The notes: generated by a model not told the origin, from the letters alone. A DNA stretch of 64,000 nt from Algiphilus sp965216485 (GCF_965216485.1 NZ_OZ244162.1:1612001-1676000); one strand, 5' to 3'; shown: positions 49,646 to 58,837, numbered from the stretch's first letter. Numbers and translations: made by a program.

Positions 49646-50070
49646 CAGCGTCCAAGCACCCCTTGCAGGCGGTCGCCCGCGTACGCAACAGCAACGAAGA
49701 AGTGGCAGCTCGCCAGCTCGGCGAGGCGCAAAAGGCGCTTTCGATGGAGCAAAGCCGTACCAATGAATTGTTGGGCTACCTGCACGATTACGAACATGCG
49801 CCGGCCGTTGCCTCCGTGCACTGGCTCGCCAATCGCGCGCAATTCGTCGCCAAGTTGCAGGAAGCGGTGATGGCACAGACGCAGCGTCTGCGTCAGGCGG
49901 AGCAGGCCGTGGAGGCCTGTCGAACCCGCTACATCCTGGCACGCCAGGATTGTCAGGTGCTCGACCGACTGGAAGCCAGCTATCGGCGTGCCGCGGAGTA
50001 TGCGCAGGAACAGCGCGCGCAAGCGGCCATCGATGAGTGGGTAGCGAGTCGACAGGGAGGGATGCAGTGA
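49642..50070 (+). CDS. fliJ: FliJ export chaperone
   Basis: 142 residues, predicted as a long antiparallel coiled coil (VRNSNEEVAARQLGEAQKAL and MAQTQRLRQAEQAVEACRTR). FliJ links FliI and FlhA and cycles export chaperones. Low sequence conservation is normal; the position between fliI and fliK decides the call. The stop overlaps the fliK GTG. Confidence 0.88.
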   Translation: MTASKHPLQAVARVRNSNEEVAARQLGEAQKALSMEQSRTNELLGYLHDYEHAPAVASVHWLANRAQFVAKLQEAVMAQTQRLRQAEQAVEACRTRYILARQDCQVLDRLEASYRRAAEYAQEQRAQAAIDEWVASRQGGMQ

Positions 50071-51554
50071 CCCAGGTCTCGATGCCGCCGGCCGGGCCAG
50101 GTGCTGCCGGTGCAGTCCGGCGCGGTCCGGAGAATGCACTGGCGATCCTTTCCGGAGATCGCGAGGGTTTTGCGCACGCGCTAGGGCAACTGCAGGAAAA
50201 GGTGACCTCCGAGCCGCGCGATGCGGCTGGCACGACGAAGCGCAACGCGGCTCCGCTCCCGGAAGAGGCCGAGGAGAGGAGCACCACGCCGGCGCCTGCG
50301 CAGTCCGAGCCGGAACGGCCCGAGACACCGTTGGCGCGCGATGCAAGCGACGTCAAGCGCGAGGGTACTGCCACGCCGATGGTGACAAAGCACTCCGAAG
50401 AGCCTGAAGCAGACAGTGACCAAGAGGGCGCTGCGGTCCTTGTCATTGACGGCGCTACGCGTCCGGCACCACCTACCACCGACGCCGAAAGCCCAGGGAA
50501 GGGCTTGGTTGCGGTGGCCGATACATCCGCCCAGAGCGCAGATGCCGAAGGTGAGCGCCCCATGGTGACAGCGCGCGTGGATGCCGATGCCGCGGTGGCC
50601 GCGTCATCGGCCCCGGCGACTGCGGCCTCTGCGACCCAGGAATCAAAGCAGGCGGCGACCGAGACCGTGCCTGCAGCTGGCACCGTGCGCGCCCAGCGGG
50701 CAACTGCAGTGAACGATGGCGCTGCGCCTGCATCGGCTGCCAAGCCGGCGACCAATACGGAAGCACGCTTCGTACCGGCGGACGTCGGCCTGCTGGCAAA
50801 GGGCTCGGAAGCCACTGGCGGCAGCCCCCGCGAAGCGCGCGGATGGAGCGCGGCAGAGCGCTTTCTCAGCCAGGCGTCAATGGGCTCTGCCGAGGCCGGC
50901 AAGTCCATCGCCGCCAGCAAGGCCGAAGCGCCTGCACTGCCACGCGCGCTGGTGCGTGAGCTGGAGCAGGTGCTCTCTGCCCGGTCCGCATCGGGACCGG
51001 CACGCCTGCTCACGGAGGCGGCTTCTGGCGCTGCTACGACACCAGGTGTGGCGCCGGTGGCAACGCCAGGGCTGGCGACGGCGGCGGCCGCCACAGCCTT
51101 GCCGGCCGGCGGCGTACCGCCGGGATCACCGCCACTGCCCACGGCCGCCCCGCAGCAGATGGCGGAAATGGCGGCGCGGGTGCTCGTGGATGCCGCCAGT
51201 GAAGGCAACTGGCGGGTCAGCCTGCGACTCGATCCCCCCGACATCGGCCGACTGGATGTGCAGATCGCGCGCGAGCAGGGTGCGCTTACCGCGCACTTCG
51301 TGGCCTCGACGCCGGCGGCGCGGGCCGCCATGGAACAGGCCATGCCCATGCTGCAGGCGCAGATGGCCGAACAGGGCATGAGTCTGGCCGACAGCTCGGT
51401 CTCGCAGGAACGGTCCGGTCAGTCGTCGAATGGACGGGATGGCGAACCGGGGGCAGGCTCGAACAGCGCCGCCAGTGAGGGGGCAGGTGAACCGCTCGTC
51501 ACCAATGCGGCAACCGTTCGCCGGGCGCAGGGGCTGTTCGAAGGCTGGGCCTGA
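50067..51554 (+). CDS. fliK: FliK hook-length control protein
   Basis: 495 residues. The first ~360 are low-complexity and disordered, rich in Ala, Glu, Pro and Thr, as in the molecular-ruler part of FliK. The conserved FliK C-terminal domain follows: WRVSLRLDPPDIGRLDVQIA and AMEQAMPMLQAQMAEQGMSL. FliK measures hook length and switches the FlhB export gate. The GTG at 50067 follows GGAGGG and overlaps the fliJ stop; an ATG at 50082 is an alternative. Confidence 0.9.
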   Translation: MTQVSMPPAGPGAAGAVRRGPENALAILSGDREGFAHALGQLQEKVTSEPRDAAGTTKRNAAPLPEEAEERSTTPAPAQSEPERPETPLARDASDVKREGTATPMVTKHSEEPEADSDQEGAAVLVIDGATRPAPPTTDAESPGKGLVAVADTSAQSADAEGERPMVTARVDADAAVAASSAPATAASATQESKQAATETVPAAGTVRAQRATAVNDGAAPASAAKPATNTEARFVPADVGLLAKGSEATGGSPREARGWSAAERFLSQASMGSAEAGKSIAASKAEAPALPRALVRELEQVLSARSASGPARLLTEAASGAATTPGVAPVATPGLATAAAATALPAGGVPPGSPPLPTAAPQQMAEMAARVLVDAASEGNWRVSLRLDPPDIGRLDVQIAREQGALTAHFVASTPAARAAMEQAMPMLQAQMAEQGMSLADSSVSQERSGQSSNGRDGEPGAGSNSAASEGAGEPLVTNAATVRRAQGLFEGWA

Positions 51555-51559
51555 GCCGG

Positions 51560-51575
51560 CGGCAAGCCATTTGCA
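51560..51575 (+). promoter_or_regulatory. Sigma-54 promoter for the fliL operon
   Basis: CGGCAAG-CCAT-TTGCA matches TGGCACG-N4-TTGCW at 10 of 12 positions with correct GG-N10-GC spacing, in the gap right after fliK. Transcription would begin about 37 bases before fliL and include fliMNOPQR. Confidence 0.7.
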
Positions 51576-51623
51576 GGTTCTCTGGCGTCGGCACGACCCA
51601 CAGAAATCCAGTGATGGTGCGCA

Positions 51624-52127
51624 ATGGCTGAAGCGGAAAAGAAGAAGAAGTCGGGAGGTGGCGGTCTCATGAAGACCTTGGCCATTGTCGTATTCGTTGC
51701 GGCCTTGAGCGCGGGTGGCGCCTGGTATTACTTCAAGCATGTGGCCGCGCCCGCCACTGCGGAAGAAGGCGGGGCCGAGGCGCCCAAGAAGAAGGCGGAC
51801 CCGGTGTACTGGCAGTTCGAGCCCTCCTTCGTGGTGAACCTGCCCGACGGTGCCTACATGCGTTACGTCAAGCTGGATATCGCCGTGATGACGCACGACC
51901 CCGAATTGCCGGCAGCGCTTGAAAAGCATATTCCGGTGATGCGCAGCGACATCCTGATGCTGGTATCCAGCGCCCAGTACGAGTCATTGCTGACCCTGGA
52001 AGGCAAGGACGGCCTGCGACTCTCCATCATCGACGCGCTGAATGTGCGGCTGGTCGAGCTTGGTGTGGTTGCTGAGGCCGGCGAGGGCATCCAGGACCTC
52101 TACTTCACCAACTTCGTGATGCAATGA
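51624..52127 (+). CDS. fliL: FliL stator-associated membrane protein
   Basis: 167 residues. A short Lys-rich cytoplasmic lead (EAEKKKKSGGG) precedes a single membrane anchor (~residues 15-37) and the periplasmic FliL domain (FEPSFVVNLPDGAYMRYVKL, HIPVMRSDILMLVSSAQYES, final FTNFVMQ). FliL forms rings around MotAB stators and increases torque. It overlaps fliM by 4 bases. Confidence 0.95.
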   Translation: MAEAEKKKKSGGGGLMKTLAIVVFVAALSAGGAWYYFKHVAAPATAEEGGAEAPKKKADPVYWQFEPSFVVNLPDGAYMRYVKLDIAVMTHDPELPAALEKHIPVMRSDILMLVSSAQYESLLTLEGKDGLRLSIIDALNVRLVELGVVAEAGEGIQDLYFTNFVMQ

Positions 52128-53146
52128 GCGGCAACGATCTTCTATCCCAGGACGAGATCGACGCGCTGCTCGGCGGCGTCGACTCGGGTGCGGTCGATAC
52201 CGAGGAAGAGGATGTGCTTTCGGGCGAACCGCGGCCCTACGATCTGGCGGCGCAGGACCGCATCATCCGCGGCCGTCTGCCTACGCTGGAAATGATCAAC
52301 GAGCGCTTCGCCCGCTATTTCCGAATCGGCTTGTTCAACATGCTGCGGCGCTCGCCCGAGATCTCCATTCGCGGCGTCGAGATGCTCAAGTTCTCGGACT
52401 ATGTGCATTCGCTGTTCGTGCCGACCAGCCTCAACCTGGCCAAGGTGAAGCCGCTGCGCGGCACCGCACTGTTCGTGTTCGAGCCCAAGATTGTGGTCAC
52501 GGCCGTCGACACCTTCTTCGGTGGTGCCGGCAAGTACCCGGTCAAGATCGAAGGGCGCGAGTTCACACCGGTTGAGTCGCGCGTCATCCAGCTCATGCTG
52601 CACCAGGCCTTCCATGACATGAGCGAGGCCTGGGGGCCGGTGATGCGGCTGGAGTTCGAGCACAGCGGATCGGAGGTCAATCCGCACTTCGCCACCATCG
52701 TGTCGCCCAGCGAACTGGTGGTGGTCTCGAAATTCCACGTCGAGCTGGAGGGGGGCAGTGGCGATATCCACGTCACCTTGCCCTACGCCATGGTGGAGCC
52801 GATCAAGGATCTGCTCGACGCCGGACTGCAGTCCGACCGCGACGATCGCGACGATCGCTGGGCCGCGGCGCTCAAGAGCCGCATGCAGGATGCCTACGTC
52901 GAATTGTCGACGGTGCTCGGTACCCCGGAAATCTCGTTGCGTCGCCTGATGCAGCTCAAGCCGGGCGACGTCATTCCGCTGGAATGGCCCGAGCAGGTCG
53001 ATCTGTCGGTGGAGGATCTGCCCGTATTCCGTGGTCATCTGGGCCACTCGAACGGCAACTATGCCGTGCAAATCAACGAATTCGTCACGCGGGAGCAGCC
53101 GGCGAGCAAGCCCGGCCGCCCCGCCACCGCACCTGCCGGGAGCTGA
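52124..53146 (+). CDS. fliM: FliM switch protein
   Basis: 340 residues. The N-terminal CheY-P-binding peptide LLSQDEIDALLGG is exact; the CheC-like middle domain includes VESRVIQLMLHQAFHDM and the C-terminal SpoA domain LPVFRGHLGHSNGNYAVQIN. FliM forms the bulk of the C ring and controls direction of rotation. It overlaps fliL and is 3 bases from fliN. Confidence 0.97.
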   Translation: MSGNDLLSQDEIDALLGGVDSGAVDTEEEDVLSGEPRPYDLAAQDRIIRGRLPTLEMINERFARYFRIGLFNMLRRSPEISIRGVEMLKFSDYVHSLFVPTSLNLAKVKPLRGTALFVFEPKIVVTAVDTFFGGAGKYPVKIEGREFTPVESRVIQLMLHQAFHDMSEAWGPVMRLEFEHSGSEVNPHFATIVSPSELVVVSKFHVELEGGSGDIHVTLPYAMVEPIKDLLDAGLQSDRDDRDDRWAAALKSRMQDAYVELSTVLGTPEISLRRLMQLKPGDVIPLEWPEQVDLSVEDLPVFRGHLGHSNGNYAVQINEFVTREQPASKPGRPATAPAGS

Positions 53147-53149
53147 TCC

Positions 53150-53587
53150 ATGAACGATACCGCCTACGGTGACACCGAGGCCGAAACGGCCGCCGAAACC
53201 ACGCAGCAGAAAGTGCCCCAGCCGTCCAAGGGCAAGGACACCGCCTTTGGCGACACGCCCTCGGCCGAGCCTGCCCAGTTCGATGCGCTGCATGATCACT
53301 CAAAGAAGGCGAATGCCGACGGTTCGGACGTCAATCTGGATGTGATCCTGGACGTTGGCGTCACGCTGTCGATGGAAGTGGGAAGGGTCAAGATTCCGAT
53401 CCGAAACCTGCTGCAGCTCTCGCAGGGTTCGGTAGTTGAGCTGGATCGGCTGGCCGGCGAACCACTGGATGTCTTCGTCAACGGCACCTTGATCGCGCAT
53501 GGCGAGGTGGTCATGGTCAACGAGAAGTTCGGCATCCGCCTGACCGATGTGGTCAGCCCGGCCGAACGCATCCGCAAGCTGCGCTAG
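53150..53587 (+). CDS. fliN: FliN switch protein
   Basis: 145 residues. The SpoA domain at the C-terminus has LDVGVTLSMEVGRVKIPIRN, LSQGSVVELDRLAGEPLDVF and VNEKFGIRLTDVVSPAERI. A ~60-residue acidic lead is typical. FliN completes the C ring and interacts with FliH. The gene lies between fliM and fliO, with a 4-base gap to fliO. Confidence 0.96.
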   Translation: MNDTAYGDTEAETAAETTQQKVPQPSKGKDTAFGDTPSAEPAQFDALHDHSKKANADGSDVNLDVILDVGVTLSMEVGRVKIPIRNLLQLSQGSVVELDRLAGEPLDVFVNGTLIAHGEVVMVNEKFGIRLTDVVSPAERIRKLR

Positions 53588-53591
53588 CGCC

Positions 53592-53942
53592 ATGGATGCG
53601 GGTCAGATTGCTGACGGTTCCGCGGCAACCGCGCTTCGAACCTTCCTGTCGCTGCTGGTGGTGGTGGCACTCATCCTGGGTACGGCCTGGGGGGTGCGCC
53701 GGCTGCGTGGCGGCTCGGTGGTCGGCGGCGGCTGGTTCCGGGTGCGCGCTACCCATGCGCTGAGTCCACGCGAGCGGGTGGTTCTGGTCGACGCCGCCGG
53801 CGCCCATCTTCTGCTCTCGGTCGGGCCGCAGGGCGTGCGCGTGCTGCATACCTTTGAGGAACGCCCCGATCTGCCGGAGGCAGCGCCCAGCGTGCCCTTC
53901 GCAGAGCGTATGGCACGTCTGCGCCAGGGGCCGGCGCAATGA
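53592..53942 (+). CDS. fliO: FliO export gate assembly factor
   Basis: 116 residues with one membrane segment (about residues 18-36, FLSLLVVVALILGTAWGVRR) followed by a small cytoplasmic domain containing ATHALSPRERVVLVDAAGAH. FliO helps assemble the FliP ring. Start ATG at 53592; longer in-frame extension overlaps fliN and is rejected. The stop overlaps fliP. Confidence 0.88.
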   Translation: MDAGQIADGSAATALRTFLSLLVVVALILGTAWGVRRLRGGSVVGGGWFRVRATHALSPRERVVLVDAAGAHLLLSVGPQGVRVLHTFEERPDLPEAAPSVPFAERMARLRQGPAQ

Positions 53943-54685
53943 AAGGGTTGGCGCTGATCCGCCTGCTGGGATTGTTCGGGCTGCTGCTGGTGCTGCCAGC
54001 AGAAGCGCAGCAGACCGGCTTGCCGGCATTGACGGTCAGCGAGGGCGAAGACGGCCAGACCTGGAGCCTGAGCTTCCAGGTGCTGGTGGCGATGACCCTG
54101 ATCACCATGCTGCCGGCACTGCTGCTGTCGATGACCGGCTTCGTACGCATCATCGTGGTACTCGGTCTGCTGCGTCAGGCATTGGGCACGGGCCAGACGC
54201 CGTCCAATCCCATTTTGCTGGGCCTCGGACTGCTGCTGACGGCCTTCATCATGCAGCCGACCGCGCAGCAGGTCTGGGAGCAGGCCGCCGAGCCCTATAC
54301 CGCTGAGGAGATGGACTTTGGCGAGGCCATTACCGCCGCACAGCAGCCGATCCGCGCCTTCATGCTGAAGCAGACCCGGCAGAAGGATCTGGCGGCCTTT
54401 GCGGCCTTGGCCGGCGACGGGCCCTATGAGGGGCCTGACGCGGTGCCCTTCCACGTGCTGGCCGCGGCTTTCGTGACCAGCGAGCTGAAGACCGCCTTTC
54501 AGATCGGATTTCTGCTGTTCATTCCCTTTGTGATCATCGACCTCGTCGTGGCCAGCGTGCTGATGTCGCTGGGCATGATGATGCTGTCGCCGATGCTGAT
54601 AAGCCTGCCCTTCAAGCTGATGCTGTTCGTATTGGTGGATGGCTGGACCCTGGTCATCGGTGCCCTTGCCGGGAGCTTCGCATGA
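53939..54685 (+). CDS. fliP: FliP export gate protein
   Basis: 248 residues with a signal peptide and four membrane segments. Conserved motifs: MTLITMLPALLLSMTGFVRI, LRQALGTGQTPSNPILLGL and FLLFIPFVIIDLVVASVLMS. FliP with FliQ and FliR forms the helical protein-conducting gate. It overlaps fliO and fliQ by 4 bases each. Confidence 0.97.
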   Translation: MKGLALIRLLGLFGLLLVLPAEAQQTGLPALTVSEGEDGQTWSLSFQVLVAMTLITMLPALLLSMTGFVRIIVVLGLLRQALGTGQTPSNPILLGLGLLLTAFIMQPTAQQVWEQAAEPYTAEEMDFGEAITAAQQPIRAFMLKQTRQKDLAAFAALAGDGPYEGPDAVPFHVLAAAFVTSELKTAFQIGFLLFIPFVIIDLVVASVLMSLGMMMLSPMLISLPFKLMLFVLVDGWTLVIGALAGSFA

Positions 54686-54951
54686 GTCCCGAATCCGTCC
54701 TCTCCATCGGCGCCGGTGCGCTCGAGGTCGTGGTGCTCCTGGCAGCTCCGATGCTGGTGGTGGCGCTGCTGGTAGGCCTGGTCATCGGTGTATTCCAGGC
54801 AGCCACGCAGATCAACGAAATGACGCTGAGCTTCATTCCCAAGCTCGTGGCCGTGGCGGGCTCCATCCTGGTGGCTGGCCCCTGGATGCTGAGCCTGCTG
54901 GTCGACTACACCGAGCGCCTGTTCTCCAGCATTCCCGGCCTGATCGGATAG
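54682..54951 (+). CDS. fliQ: FliQ export gate protein
   Basis: 89 residues with two membrane helices. Signatures AAPMLVVALLVGLVIGVFQA and ATQINEMTLSFIPKLVAV are conserved. FliQ wraps around the FliP-FliR complex. It overlaps fliP and is 7 bases from fliR. Confidence 0.96.
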   Translation: MSPESVLSIGAGALEVVVLLAAPMLVVALLVGLVIGVFQAATQINEMTLSFIPKLVAVAGSILVAGPWMLSLLVDYTERLFSSIPGLIG

Positions 54952-54958
54952 GCTTGCG

Positions 54959-55735
54959 ATGAACGGCGGCGTGCTGGCACTGGAGACGCTCGGGCAGGTC
55001 TATCACATGGTGCTCTGGCCGCTGCTGCGCACCACCAGCTTTGTCGCCATTGCGCCCATTCTTGGCGGGCGCGGGGTGCCGAATCGCATCCGGCTGACAG
55101 TGGCCATGGGCCTGACGATTCTGCTCGTGGCGGTGCTGCCGGAGCCACCGCCACTCGAGGTCTTCACGGCGCATTGGTGGTTGACCGCTTTGCAGCAGGT
55201 GGTCATCGGTCTGGCCATTGGCTTCATCTTCCTGTTCGCTTTCGAGGCGGTCGCTTTGGGTGCGGAAGCCATCAGCGCCGCTTCCGGTCTGTCCTTCGCG
55301 CAGATCACCGATCCGCTGCGCGGTACCAGCTCCGGCGTGCTGGCCAGCTTCATGACGGTCATCGTCATGCTGATCTTTCTCGCTATGGATGGCCACCTGC
55401 GTCTCATCGATGCCCTGGCCACCAGTTTTCGCCTCTTCCCGGTCGGATCGGAGTTGCCGAGCGGCGCGCAACTGATGGTCTGGCTGACGTTCTCGGCCAT
55501 CATCTTCACCGGTGCGGCACAAGTCGCCCTGCCGGTATTGACCGCACTGCTTGCGGCCAATCTGGCACTCGGCCTGGTGTCGCGTGCGGCTCCCGCACTG
55601 AATCTTTTTGCGATCGGCTTTCCCGCCACCCTGTTGCTGGTGCTGCTCGCCATGTGGGCCTGGCTGCCCGCCATTACCGAACCGCTGGGCGCCTTGTTCA
55701 ACGAGACCATCGCGGTCGCCAAGCAAGGGGCCTAG
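54959..55735 (+). CDS. fliR: FliR export gate protein
   Basis: 258 residues, about six membrane segments. Motifs TSFVAIAPILGGRGVPNRIR and VVIGLAIGFIFLFAFEAV are typical, as is the C-terminal ALNLFAIGFPATLLLVLLA. FliR closes the export gate core. In most genomes flhB follows directly; here an intrinsic terminator and ~7.8 kb of unrelated genes intervene. Confidence 0.96.
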   Translation: MNGGVLALETLGQVYHMVLWPLLRTTSFVAIAPILGGRGVPNRIRLTVAMGLTILLVAVLPEPPPLEVFTAHWWLTALQQVVIGLAIGFIFLFAFEAVALGAEAISAASGLSFAQITDPLRGTSSGVLASFMTVIVMLIFLAMDGHLRLIDALATSFRLFPVGSELPSGAQLMVWLTFSAIIFTGAAQVALPVLTALLAANLALGLVSRAAPALNLFAIGFPATLLLVLLAMWAWLPAITEPLGALFNETIAVAKQGA

Positions 55736-55803
55736 GCCGGGGCTGTGTCGCCCTTCGAGCCGATCCTGAGCGGGCGGGGCTGACGCACCCTTTATTGCGG
55801 CCG

Positions 55804-55835
55804 TCGCGTCCGGGGGGTGGCCAGACGCGATTTTT
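55804..55835 (+). terminator. Intrinsic terminator after fliR
   Basis: TCGCGTC / GACGCGA form a 7-bp stem with a 13-base loop followed by TTTTT; outer arms TGCGGCC / GGCCGCA can extend the structure. It lies 68 bases after the fliR stop in a 233-base gap otherwise without a recognised motif until the WS/DGAT ribosome site. Confidence 0.75.
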
Positions 55836-55968
55836 GGCCGCATCCTGTGTGCCATAGCCGGTCGCAGCGCGACAGGCGACGCACGCCTTCCTGGTCCGGT
55901 GCTCGTGCGGTCGGGGAAGGGGAGTGGGTTGCCGTCGATGGCCGACATTCGACGTGCAGGAGGATTCG

Positions 55969-57408
55969 ATGAAGCCGCTTTCCCTGATCGACAGCGCCTT
56001 TCTGATGCTGGAGCAACGCCAGCAGCCACTCCATGTGGGTGCGCTGTGTCTGTTTGCTCCACCCGAAGGCGCGCCGGAAGACTTCGCCTACCAGCTGGCC
56101 GAACGCCTGCGCAGCTCCGGCCAGGCGGTGCCCCCCTTCAACCGCCGGTTGGTGACCCGCGCGGGCGTCAATTTCTGGGAGGAAGCCGAGGATTTCGACA
56201 TCGCGCAGCACTTCGTGCATCTGGCCCTGCCCAAGCCGGGCCGCATGCGAGAGTTGCTGGCGATGATCTCGCGCGTGCACGCCGCCCATCTCGATCGGGC
56301 CTATCCCTTGTGGCGGATGTACCTGATCGAGGGACTGGAAGACGGGCGCATCGCGCTGTATTCCAAGATTCACCACGCCCTGGTCGATGGTGTCGCCGGC
56401 ATTCGCCTGCTGATGAAGACCATGGATGCGGATCCCGAGCGCTCACTTGCCATTCCGGCACCCTGGGAGGCCTACACCAAGCGCGGCGGCAAGCGCTCCT
56501 TGCCGGTGCCGTCGCCGGCGCTGCGCAGTGTGGATGCCCTGCGCTCCCTGGCACGGGAGGGCGTGGCCAATGTGGCGCCTATCTTCAAGCGTCTGGCCGA
56601 GACACGACGCGACTACCGTGACGGTAATCCGGACTGCGTCGGTGGCTTGCAGGCGCCGGTCAGCATGTTCAACCAGCGCATCACCGGGTCAAGACGCTTC
56701 GCGGCGCAGTCCTACTCCACGGCCCGCATCAAGGCCATTGCCCGCGCCTTCGATGCCACCACCAATGACGTCGTGCTGGCCATGTGCGGCTCGGCGTTGC
56801 GCAAGTACCTGCTGGAAAACGATGCGCTGCCAGCCGACCCACTGGTGGCGGCGGTGCCGGTGTCCACGCGCAAGGATGATGGCACTTCCGGCAACGAGGT
56901 GGCCTTCGCGCTGACGCATCTCGGCACCCATCTGGCCGAGCCAGCCAAGCGCCTTCGCGCCATCAAGGGCTGCATGGATTACAACAAGCGGGCCCTGCGT
57001 TCGCTGAGCGCGGCGCAGTTGCTGACCTATGAAGGCATGCTCTTTGCCCCCGGTGCAGTCAGCCTGTTCACGGGCCTGCAGCGGCAGCGCACCATCGTCA
57101 ACGTGGTGATCTCGCACGTACCGGGGCCCCGCGAGGATCTGTATTGGCAGGGCTGCCGGCTGGAAGGGCTGTATCCGGTCTCCGTCGTCATCCACCGGAT
57201 CGCGCTCAACATCACCTTGATCAGTCGCAACGACAGCATCGACTTCGGACTCATCGGCTGCCGCAAGACAGTGCCGCATCTGCAGCGGCTGCTCGAATAC
57301 CTGGAGGAATCCATCGAGGAACTGGAGGCGACCCTGCCGCGCGCGAAGGCCGCGCCAGCGCCCGCGTCGCGCGCATCCGAGGCGACGGAGGACAGTCTCG
57401 CCGAATAG
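55969..57408 (+). CDS. WS/DGAT family acyltransferase (wax ester / triacylglycerol synthase)
   Basis: 479 residues. The catalytic HHxxxDG motif (SKIHHALVDGVAG, about residue 138), the PLWR motif (AYPLWRMYLIEGL) and the NDVVLAM motif (about residue 265) are all intact. These enzymes esterify fatty alcohols or diacylglycerols with acyl-CoA to make storage lipid. The ATG at 55969 is preceded by CAGGAGG, a near-perfect ribosome site. It stands alone between terminators; an acyl-CoA synthetase 4.5 kb downstream could supply substrate (inference). It is convergent with the TPR/beta-barrel gene. Confidence 0.93.
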   Translation: MKPLSLIDSAFLMLEQRQQPLHVGALCLFAPPEGAPEDFAYQLAERLRSSGQAVPPFNRRLVTRAGVNFWEEAEDFDIAQHFVHLALPKPGRMRELLAMISRVHAAHLDRAYPLWRMYLIEGLEDGRIALYSKIHHALVDGVAGIRLLMKTMDADPERSLAIPAPWEAYTKRGGKRSLPVPSPALRSVDALRSLAREGVANVAPIFKRLAETRRDYRDGNPDCVGGLQAPVSMFNQRITGSRRFAAQSYSTARIKAIARAFDATTNDVVLAMCGSALRKYLLENDALPADPLVAAVPVSTRKDDGTSGNEVAFALTHLGTHLAEPAKRLRAIKGCMDYNKRALRSLSAAQLLTYEGMLFAPGAVSLFTGLQRQRTIVNVVISHVPGPREDLYWQGCRLEGLYPVSVVIHRIALNITLISRNDSIDFGLIGCRKTVPHLQRLLEYLEESIEELEATLPRAKAAPAPASRASEATEDSLAE

Positions 57409-57438
57409 CGGGAAAACGGACCGCAGTCTTCAGGCTGC

Positions 57439-58740
57439 CTAGGTGGACCACTCCACGCCCAGCAGCAGGCTGTTTCGCTCATAGTCGAAGCTGTCGAAGC
57501 TGCTGCTGTTGCGCTGATATTCGTATTCGAGCAACACGCTCCAATCCGAGGCCAGCCTCCAGCGTGCGCCCAATCGTGCCAGCAGTCGATCCTCGACGCG
57601 TCGCTTTTCCGTCGTGCCGCCGTCGGCATTGGTGAAGCGGTCGGCGTCCTGGTAGCGGCTGTGCCGATAGGAGGCGCGCGTCTCCAGTGAAAAGGGACCG
57701 TGGAGCGGATGGCCGAGATCGAGCCGGAGGCGATGTTGTATCGGTGAGCGACTGAAGAAGGCAGCGCCCTCGTCGATATCCTCGCGGTCGTTCCACTCCA
57801 GGCGATAGCCCAGCCGCCACCATCCCGCCGCAAGAGTGCCGATGGTGCGCAGGCGGGCGCGGTGGCGCCAGCCGGTCAGAAAGTCGAAATCATCGCCGGC
57901 TTCCACGCGCGTTATTCGCAGCCGCGCGTCGAGGTACTGCCGCTGCGCGATGCGGCGATCCCAATCGAGGCGGGCGGAGTACTCTTCCTGCAAGCCTTCA
58001 CTGTCCACGCGCACCGTGGCGGCTTCGGCGCGATATTCAAGAGTTCCGCCTGCCAGGTCGCGCTGACGGCCGATGGCGCCACTCAATACGCTGGTATTGG
58101 CGCTGTCGCTATCGTTGTAGCGACGCGCATAGAGGCTCGCCTCGAACAGACCCGCGCCGCGTTGATGGCCGGCGAAGCCGAAGGCCTCGAAATAGGTGTC
58201 GCGGCTGCCGTTGCCGAGGGTGCTTTCGTTGAGCAGGAGCGGGTTGTCGTCTGATCCGCCGCCGGCAAAGAGGTAGAGATCGGTCTTCCTGACACCACGG
58301 GTCCGACCCAGTCCAGCCTCGGCCAGTGCCTGCAGCGAACTGCCGGCATCGCTTCGCTCCAGGGCGTCGGCGTACCGCCGTGCCGCGGCCGCATCGCGAT
58401 CCCTCCGCTCTTCGATCAAGCCCAAGTGGTAGTACGCCATGCCGGAGAAATCCGGCGTCGACGTCAGCGCCTCAAAAAGGCGTTTTGCAGGCGCGTAGTC
58501 GCGGAGCTTGTAGTGCGTCAGTGCCAGGTTGAAGGTCAGGCGGGGCGAGTCCATGCCCGCATCGCGCGCGTTCAGGAAGGCAGCACGTGCCTTCCGATAA
58601 TCGCCCTGCCGGTAGTGCGTCACGCCCTGTTCAAAATGGTAGGCGCCCGTCTGCGCACCGGCGACAGGGGTATGAAGGCCCATCGTGGCGACGACGATGA
58701 CGATGCCCAGGATGCAGGCTGCGGCGCGGGAAGGGCGCAT
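57439..58740 (-). CDS. Exported TPR protein with C-terminal beta-barrel-like domain
   Basis: 433 residues. A signal peptide (hydrophobic core about residues 9-24, ending AGAQ) precedes 3-4 TPR units (FEQGVTHYRQGDYRKARAAF, LTFNLALTHYKLRDYAPAKR, AYYHLGLIEERRDRDAAAAR). From about residue 140 the protein is rich in alternating aromatic strands (FEASLYARRYND, WWRLGYRLEWNDRED, LLGVEWST), as in outer-membrane barrels of the PgaA or surface-lipoprotein-modifier type. That suggests a secretin-like or polysaccharide-export porin. AAGGAG lies 6 bases before the ATG at 58740; longer in-frame codons are Pro/Arg-rich and overlap other genes. Exact function unknown. Confidence 0.75.
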   Translation of the reverse strand: MRPSRAAACILGIVIVVATMGLHTPVAGAQTGAYHFEQGVTHYRQGDYRKARAAFLNARDAGMDSPRLTFNLALTHYKLRDYAPAKRLFEALTSTPDFSGMAYYHLGLIEERRDRDAAAARRYADALERSDAGSSLQALAEAGLGRTRGVRKTDLYLFAGGGSDDNPLLLNESTLGNGSRDTYFEAFGFAGHQRGAGLFEASLYARRYNDSDSANTSVLSGAIGRQRDLAGGTLEYRAEAATVRVDSEGLQEEYSARLDWDRRIAQRQYLDARLRITRVEAGDDFDFLTGWRHRARLRTIGTLAAGWWRLGYRLEWNDREDIDEGAAFFSRSPIQHRLRLDLGHPLHGPFSLETRASYRHSRYQDADRFTNADGGTTEKRRVEDRLLARLGARWRLASDWSVLLEYEYQRNSSSFDSFDYERNSLLLGVEWST

Positions 58741-58810
58741 GTCACTCCTTTTGATTCGACCCAGGCTTCCAGGGTGCGTGAGCTTGCGGCCAGCATAAAG
58801 GTGTACACGC

Positions 58811-58837
58811 AAAAAGGAGCGGCGGATGCCGCTCCTT
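58811..58837 (-). terminator. Intrinsic terminator after the RPD-repeat gene
   Basis: On the minus strand AAGGAGCGGC-ATCC-GCCGCTCCTT forms a 10-bp stem followed by a T run (TTTTT at the 58811-58815 end). It closes the monocistronic secreted-protein gene 58883-59566. Confidence 0.85.

Noticed and set aside
48296..51379. A 1027-codon open frame on the minus strand across fliI, fliJ and fliK
   Set aside because: It is antisense to three well-supported flagellar genes; GC-rich third-position bias commonly leaves such frames open. No domain or ribosome site supports it.
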